Source of the DNA: Spinellus fusiger
Lineage: Eukaryota > Mucoromycota > Mucoromycetes > Mucorales > Phycomycetaceae
Reading direction: 5' to 3'
NCBI GenBank assembly: GCA_025094145.1
Contig: JALLLS010000024.1
Location: 310,001 to 374,000, forward strand
Length of the DNA: 64,000 nt
Made by a program: the position numbers and the translations under genes. Below the pieces are notes generated by a model, which was not told the origin of the DNA, did not search any database, and worked only from the letters and a program-made list of their open reading frames with translations. This document shows positions 57,797 through 64,000 of this stretch, in pieces (position 1 is the stretch's first letter; every line of letters starts with the position of its first letter).

Positions 57797-58216
57797 ATTG
57801 ACAGTAATGCCCCGTTCCCTTTGGTGTTCCCCAACTTCAAGGAGCGATCTGTGTCCGGGTCGAACATTGCAGAAATCGGATTGGCAATAAGTTATTCTAC
57901 CGTTCATAAGTGTAGAAAGAGTGAGACTTCTACAAGTGATCTCTTATACCATGGTGTTGTGTTGTCTTTCAATGATTACATAGAGAAGAATAGGCTACCA
58001 GGGCCATATAGTATGAACAATGAAACTCTAATCTCTACTCATTGTTTCATAATATTTAATGAGTGCATGGAACGAATATGGGATGAAAAGCACACAATTC
58101 TAGAAGAGTGTGGTACAAGAAACAATATTTCGCCAATAAGATCCTGTATTTATGAGTCTATCCGACAGTCATTTTGCATATACCATGGCATATATAAAGA
58201 CAAGAGATTATACTGA
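57797..58216 (+). CDS. Unrecognised ORF, possible 3' exon of a spliced gene
   Basis: An open frame follows a good acceptor (TTAATAG, 57790-57796) and runs 139 codons to TGA 58214-58216. It has no ATG near its start, so it would be a 3' exon. The sequence starts IDSNAPFPLVFPNFKERSV and continues with LPGPYSMNNETLISTHCFII and ESIRQSFCIYHGIYKD. It has a normal, non-repetitive composition with six cysteines. I do not recognise a family. It may be a lineage-specific protein or a decayed mobile-element gene; a candidate 5' exon is the CxxC-containing frame at 57447. It ends only 11 bp before the next start codon. Confidence 0.35.
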   Translation: MDSNAPFPLVFPNFKERSVSGSNIAEIGLAISYSTVHKCRKSETSTSDLLYHGVVLSFNDYIEKNRLPGPYSMNNETLISTHCFIIFNECMERIWDEKHTILEECGTRNNISPIRSCIYESIRQSFCIYHGIYKDKRLY

Positions 58217-58227
58217 ATTATATTACA

Positions 58228-58965
58228 ATGTCTCCTTCAATCGAACTCTTATCAAAAGTAGAACAGCCCCAAAAGCAAGAACAAGAACCAAAAAAGATAC
58301 TCGGCTTTAATGTACCTGACAATATTGTGAATGTAACAGGCTGGGTGACCCAGCGCAAATCCAGTGAAGGTCTTGATCTTGGTCCGTTCTTGGACAGCTT
58401 AAGGCCTGTTGATGTTGCTCTGATTGAAAAGGCACTACCACAGCTCAAATCTACAACTCATGATTACATCAATGCCCCTTTGAAAAATGCTTTTAACTGG
58501 GATACAATGGCAGCACATCTTGGTCCTGAGTGGGAGGGAGAATGGTTTATTGTTGCCTTTCGAAGTGTTCGTAAAGCAACAGCCGACAGTGAGCTCCTCT
58601 TCAATGCAGATGTTGAATCCCAAAAGGAAGCTGTGGAGAGTGGAGGATTCTTAAAGGTAGGCTATCGATAGCTACAGTATCATTGTTGTTGTTGTTATTA
58701 TCATTATCATTATCTTTATTATTATTATCTTTACATCTTACTGACTTGTGGTTTCTAGTACTGGTATGCTGATTTAAACCAACATAAAGAATGTCTGGCC
58801 ATGTGTTTATGGGTCAGCTTAGACTATGCTATAAAGGCCACTCGCAAACCACTGCATATTAAGGCTGCAAAATTAACAAGCCAAATGTATGAGTCGTATA
58901 AGCTAGAACGCCACCGGTTGGTAAAGAAGGCTGGTGAAACTGTCTTTCATGTAGAGGCCATGTAA
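58228..58965 (+). CDS. UPF0643-type conserved fungal protein
   Basis: Exons 58228-58656 and 58759-58965 give 211 aa; the intron (58657-58758) contains TTG/ATT runs. Recognisable pieces are WEGEWFIVAFRSVRKATAD, EAVESGGFLKYWYADLNQH (across the splice), CLAMCLWVSLDYAIKATRKP and YESYKLERHRLVKKAG. These match the pattern I recall for the fungal UPF0643 family (VVAFRSVRK...SGGLLKYW...R..LATC.W.S..DA). The biochemical role of that family is unknown to me. No signal peptide or membrane segment is visible. The assignment rests on motif memory, not on alignment. Confidence 0.75.
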
Positions 58966-59139
58966 ATCCCCCTCTCTGCCATCGGAGTTTCCACTACATA
59001 TTCCCTATTCCTATTTAACCTCATTCTCTCACTATAAAAAAATTAGTTCTTTTGACAAGCACTATTTACTGAATAGCACTTCCATATTCTATTTTCTTCA
59101 ATACGAATATCTGTTTTATCTTGTTCTTCATTACTTGGT

Positions 59140-61873
59140 ATGTCCTCAAGAAGAAAGGTCATTGGTATTAGTATTAGCATCGGCACTGTTGCCACAGCTG
59201 CACTTGTCAGCTATAAAAATAGAGAGAGTCCCAAGTCTTTAGCTATTCTCAATGACCCGCCTTGTACTCTGTCCGTGTCAAGTCGAGTGGGGTCCACTGC
59301 GCCTTCTCATACCATAGCCAACAACCAGAAAGAGACACCAAAGATGCCAAAGATGTCAAAGATAGAAAACACACCCGAGACACCAAACACACCAGAGAAA
59401 AAGACGCAGCAGACAACACCAGAAAGTAATACTGAAAAAACCAGTAGTAGTAAACTATCTGCCCTGCCTATTCTTTCTTCCACCCTGGATCAGCTGCCTG
59501 ACATGAAAGAGATTCAACAAAAAGTCAACAGATTGTATCCATCTTTCTCTTCTCAATTGGATATATTTCGAGAGACTTACAATGATATTTGGAAGTATCT
59601 ATCCATGGGAGACTACCTGAAGATATTGAAGGAGTTTGAAGAGGACTACCACAATAAAAAAGTGTATCCTGAAGTAGATAAAGATGCAGTGGTAAGGTAA
59701 GAGCCATCTCCTGTTCAATGTAGGCTCTGATAGTGTTAGACAAGGCTCTGATATATCCGTGGAAGAACGACACTTTCTTATAGCACGAAAGGAGAAACAG
59801 CGAAAAGCATTTGCACACTTCATTGGTGTCAATTCCCATGAAATTGAATCGGAAGACATGCCTATTGTAGGTATAGCCTCAAGGTAAAGAGAAGGAAAGA
59901 AAGAAGGAAGGAAGGAACCGCTCTTTGCTCAACTTCTACTTATTCATTTCAAGTGGAGGAGGTTATCGAGCCATGGCAGGAAGTGCTGGGTATATAAAAG
60001 CAATGAAGAAAACAGGTGGATTGGATTGTGTCATGTACATAGCAGGTAAAGGCATCAATAAGACAACGAGAAAAGAGAAATATATATATATATAAAAGGT
60101 GATTAAGTGTATAAACTTACAAGTGGTATAGGCGTGTCTGGATCCTGCTGGAACATGGCCATGTACTATAGTCCTCTTACTCATGGATCTTGTACAGTGT
60201 TATTAGACCATCTCAAGAGTCATATGCATACACATTTGGCTACTCTCTCTCATCTTTTAGCTATTATGAATATATCAAGAGAGAGCAGCATATGGTTAAC
60301 GCAAGGAGCTGTTGAACGATACTATCAGCAACAGAACACACTACAGCTTGTTGATATATTTGGAATGCTCATTGGTGCTACTTTCTTAACCGACAAGAGA
60401 AACTGCAGTTCAACAGATAAGAGTGCCACTCTCAATAAGAACAATGATAACGACTCTAATTCTCGAGGCAACCAAGAGAATATATCATCAGAAAAGAAAG
60501 AAGAAAAAGAACTCTCCAAAGAGGCTGGACAGCTGAATAACATGGTGCTATTAGAAAAGAACTCTATGAAGTTATCACAACAAACCAAGCTATTTGCTGA
60601 TGGATCTCAACCTATGCCTATCTATTGTGTAGTAAGACATGACACTGCTAATATAGAGGAGGAGGAGAATGGCATCTACCAGTGGTTTGAATTTACACCC
60701 TTTGAGATGGGATGTGAGGAGATCAACGGTAAGAGCACTTTAGCGTGTAGGAAGCTGTATTAATATTGTTATTATTAATAACAATAACAATAACAATAAC
60801 AATAACAATAACAATAACAATAACAATAACAATAACAATAACAACAATAACAATAACAACAATAATAATAATAACAATAATAATAATAAATAATAACAAT
60901 AATAACAATAATAACAATAATAACAATAATAACAATAATAACAATAATAACAACAATAATAAATAGCCTGGGTTCCTACATGGGCATTTGGTAGAAAGTT
61001 TGAGCATGGCAAGAATATCGAACGATTGCCTGAACAGACATTGGAGATTATGATGGGGTAATACTCAGGAAATTGGATAAACGCTGATCCATGATTAGAG
61101 TATTTGGTTCTGCCTTTGTCGCTAGTATTGTCCATGTTTATCAAGAGATCCGAGGATCTATTCCATCTACTGCAGTAGGAACCACAGATGAAATAGTAGC
61201 TCGCTACGAGAAGTCCATGTCTAGCTTTCATCCCATTTCACCTGCTGGATTTCATAACCCATTCTACCACTTACCAAAACACGATGATGAAGAGGGCTAT
61301 CAATGGACAGATACCAGCTCACTCTTGGACTCTAAAGAGATCTACCTGATGGATGCTGGGATGGATAATAATATTCCTTTCTATCCTCTTCTGAGGCAAG
61401 AGAGGAAGGTAGACGTAATTCTTGCCATTGATTTTAGTGCCGATATACAAACATCTACACATTTTGAGCGTGCAGAGGGTTATGTTAGACGGAGAGGAAT
61501 TGAAGGATGGCCTCAAGTTCCTAAAAACCCTTCTTCTTCTCTCGAAACATGTGCAGTCTTCTCTACACGTGCTGCTGAATCTGTCATGGATACAGAGATT
61601 ACTAGCGAAAGACTACGCTATCCAGTTACTGTCATATATTTCCCATTTATTGAGAACAAGGCCCACTCTTCTGAATTTGACCCACAAACATCCGAATTCT
61701 GCAGTACGTTGAACTTTGCTTATACCGAAGAACAAATAGATAGCGTCTATGACTTGGCAGAAGCAAATTGGAATGAGAATGTTGATAAAGTGAGAGAGGT
61801 GTTGCGTACATTATGGCGTAAAAAGCGTGAAGATAGACTTCAGACTAGATTAGATATTCACAGTCCATTTTGA
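59140..61873 (+). CDS. Cytosolic-phospholipase-A2-like lipase with N-terminal membrane segment
   Basis: Six exons (59140-59696, 59740-59883, 59954-60045, 60132-60728, 60967-61057, 61099-61873) encode 751 aa. The N-terminus has a hydrophobic anchor (VIGISISIGTVATAALV, residues 8-24) followed by a Thr/Pro-rich stretch, suggesting attachment to an organelle or mitochondrial membrane. The catalytic domain has the oxyanion motif IASSGGGYRAMAGSAGY, the nucleophile elbow GVSGSCW (Ser in GxSGS) and the Asp of the dyad in YLMDAGMDNNIPFYPLL. Fungal lysophospholipase/PLB and Spo1 proteins share this fold; the substrate here is unknown. One intron (60729-60966) is almost entirely an AATAAC-type satellite. 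The gene converges on URC1, with 62 bp between the stop codons. Confidence 0.9.
60765..60964. repeat. AAC/AAT trinucleotide-hexanucleotide satellite in a PLA2-gene intron
   Basis: AATAAC units (about 13 copies from 60776) pass into mixed AATAAT/AACAAT units to 60962. It fills the intron between the exons ending at 60728 and starting at 60967. Long poly-Asn and poly-Leu ORFs over it are artefacts. Confidence 0.95.
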
Positions 61874-61935
61874 TGATATAAAAAAACCATATTTATTTGT
61901 GATATGTATAATGGGTATAAAGACATTGACACATC

Positions 61936-63987
61936 TTAGTGCTCCAAGTCTTCCCAATCACGTCCCTTTACTTGGGCCAATTCTTTCTCGGATAAGATGG
62001 AGCTATTTGTGAAATAGCCTGAAGCCACCTTGGCATCGATTTCAACCCTAATACAAATGAGTTCAGGGTTTGTTTATAGGGTTCTTACCGAGAGTCTGCA
62101 GGAATCATATCGTCTGGGATGGGTACACGCTCGACAATAGGAATACCTGATTCAACAATAGCGTCATGTTTCTATGAAGAGAGATGTGGTTAGTACTGTT
62201 ACAGGCAAATGCATGTATAGATAAATGGAGAAGTATATATATATATATCGCTGATTTATATAGCATTTGTCAGTGTAAAAAGACATACCATATTTGACAT
62301 GGACTAGGGAAGAAAGAGTGAGTGAGTAATGCTATGTGTGTTATCTTATTGATTTACCATCATACGGTCAATTCTCTTGATGCCTAACCAATGCAAAACA
62401 TCAGGCATAAGGGCCTGGAAGCGCATATCCTTTACACCAGCAATACACTCTGTTCTCAAAAAGTAGTTATCGGCAGTATCACCACCAGCCTGTCTTTTTC
62501 CTAATACAAAATTAAGTACTTGTTTGTTCTATGATGTATAAGAAGGTATACTTACTTGCATTGTACACCAAGTACTTTGTGACTTCACCAAGAGCACGTC
62601 CTTCTTTACGGACTAATGAAACATAAAGGAGTAAATGACTGCACTCTCCTACGATGGATTCACTTACAGTAGACAATAACACCTACACCTCCTTGCTGGG
62701 CTTGCTTGGCACACTCTTCAATGCCATAGATAAGGTAGGGACGACAGGTACAGATGTCACTGCCTATTGAAGAAATGTAAATACTTGTGTCTAAGTGATC
62801 TTGTATACACTTACCAAAGACATCAGAGCCATTACACTCATCGTGGACACGCAGCGTCAGTTTCTTGGAAGTGTCTAACAGTGAGAAGAGGCCGTTATCA
62901 ATGGAGCTTACCAGACATGTAGGCTGGATTGCCAAAGATGTAAACACTGATACCACCAATGGGAGGCAAGAACACTTTGAGGTCAGGACGTGTGATAAGT
63001 TCAGGGTACATTCCACCAGTGTCTTCACTAGAGAGAACAACAGAGAAATAAGACATCTTCCAACACACCCACCTAGGGGCACTATACACTATACACTATA
63101 CACTATACACTATACACTATAGGTTGACTTACAAGAGAGCACGACGAAGAAGTCCTTCATCAATACCAAATCGAGCGGCCACACCAGGCAAGTACCAGAC
63201 AGGCTCCACTGCTGCTTTGGAGACAGACAGCTCACCCTTCTGGTTAACAACGATGTTACCATCCACCTGCAGGGTTCCCTTTTGAACACTCATTTCCATT
63301 TCAGCCATGGTCATATGGGCCTTTGTAATAGCAATAGTGGGTCTAGAGTGGACAGTGCTTAGTTCGTCTTGTTCAGAAAAAGATGCTTTTTACCTGACAT
63401 CCAGACCACCATCGTACTCGGACTTAAATACTTGAGGTGCAGTATGTCCCCAGGGATCCAGAGAGACAATCTTGGAGGGATCATACCAGGCAGGATGGGG
63501 TCCCACATGAAAGGTAGGTTCTGTCATGTCAAAGTTGGGGCGGTAGTTACTGGGCAAATCACCAATGGCTACAGCCAAAGCACGGTAGATACAATAGGAA
63601 CCACCATAGGCACCAATGGCATTTCTAATCAGGAGTAAGATTAGGATGGGATATCATTGGAGAGTTGCTTAGATAGCCCCGTACCTCTTCTTGATACTAC
63701 CAGCATGACGAGAAGCAACAATAGGACCTCTTTTCTTGGCATCAGAGGCACCCCACTCCAGGGAAATAGGCTCAATACCATGCTGTCCAGGATAGGCTGT
63801 CCATAGTGAGTCCATGTTTACAGAGGGATGACTTACTTGTCAGAATCACACGCTGAGGGTACAAGGAGGAGCTACTGGATGTACTGGAGCCATTATCAGT
63901 GGTAGCACCCATTGTAGTGGATGTGATGGCATCTGTGGTCTTTGATAGTTCATCCCCATGTAGATTAGATTTCTCTCTCTTATCCAC
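61936..63987 (-). CDS. URC1: URC1-type uracil catabolism enzyme (GTP cyclohydrolase II superfamily), start possibly outside window
   Basis: Twelve exons (63837-63987, 63685-63796, 63394-63624, 63133-63342, 62912-63027, 62815-62874, 62668-62763, 62556-62612, 62358-62500, 62289-62303, 62089-62171, 61936-62047) give 461 codons in one frame. Landmarks are YPQRVILTYPGQHGIEPI, WYDPSKIVSLDPWGH, AAVEPVWYLPGVAARFG, TGGMYPELITRPDLKVFLPP, VHDECNGSDVFGSDICTCRP (the zinc cysteines of RibA-type enzymes) and KEGRALGEVTKYL. The domain order fits Urc1 of the fungal URC pyrimidine-degradation pathway rather than riboflavin GTP cyclohydrolase II, which is shorter. Exon 10 is only 15 nt. The first exon follows an AG at 63988-63989 and has no early ATG, so the start codon is either the internal Met (MGATTDN) or just outside the window. 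Confidence 0.9.
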
Positions 63988-64000
63988 CTATTCTCTCCTG

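Noticed and set aside
60723..61231. Minus-strand ORFs rich in Leu/Ile/Val
   Set aside because: They read through the AAC/AAT satellite in an intron of the phospholipase gene and antisense to its exons.

Overview
The window is a compact, intron-rich piece of a fungal genome. Genes carry many short introns (about 37-120 nt, GT...AG) and sit close together on both strands. Gene-poor islands with decayed DNA transposons, solo LTRs and simple repeats separate them. The fungal character comes from a SMC4 condensin, a Tom1/HUWE1-type giant HECT ligase, a Gid2/Rmd5 RING protein, an F-BAR/SH3 cytokinesis protein, a URC1-type uracil-catabolism enzyme, a UPF0643-type protein and a Kre9/Knh1-like secreted protein. 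A MEF2-type MADS factor, Tc1-like elements, a degenerate Fanzor/TnpB gene and a DDE transposase relic of a kind I associate with Mucorales make an early-diverging fungus (Mucoromycota) the best guess. That placement is inference.

Layout. 1-1032: 3' part of phosphoserine aminotransferase. 1033-5040: gene-free, with a decayed Tc1 relic. 5046-7489: PAS-kinase-like gene (+) convergent with a TMEM70-like mitochondrial gene (-). 7490-15496: repeat island with a second Tc1-type relic and one copy of an unnamed ~1.5 kb repeat. 15497-20394: two transcription factors on the minus strand, a MEF2-like MADS protein and a bHLH-zip protein. 22589-23024: small secreted protein. 23400-23935: 16-bp satellite. 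24285-38064: two ubiquitin-ligase genes head to head, Gid2 (-) and Tom1/HUWE1 (+, 14 exons, about 3,656 aa). 38065-47700: mobile-DNA island with a DDE relic, a small SET-domain gene, two solo LTRs, a Fanzor relic, two more copies of the ~1.5 kb repeat and two near-complete Tc1 elements. 47972-55741: F-BAR/SH3 (-) and SMC4 (+) head to head. 55890-58965: ribosomal protein eL20, an unrecognised ORF and a UPF0643-type gene. 59140-61873: cPLA2-like phospholipase (+), convergent with URC1 (-, 61936 to the window edge).

How the genes relate: this is a eukaryotic region, so there are no operons. Two divergent pairs share short promoters and related roles: Gid2/Tom1 (ubiquitin ligation; 453 bp) and F-BAR/SMC4 (cytokinesis and chromosome condensation; 246 bp). 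Two genes have an apparent reading-frame problem, Tom1 at an A5 run and Gid2 at a 16- or 25-nt gap. I saw no tRNA, rRNA or CRISPR array by eye. All exon boundaries were set by hand from frame continuity, GT/AG signals and family resemblance; none was checked by alignment or RNA data.
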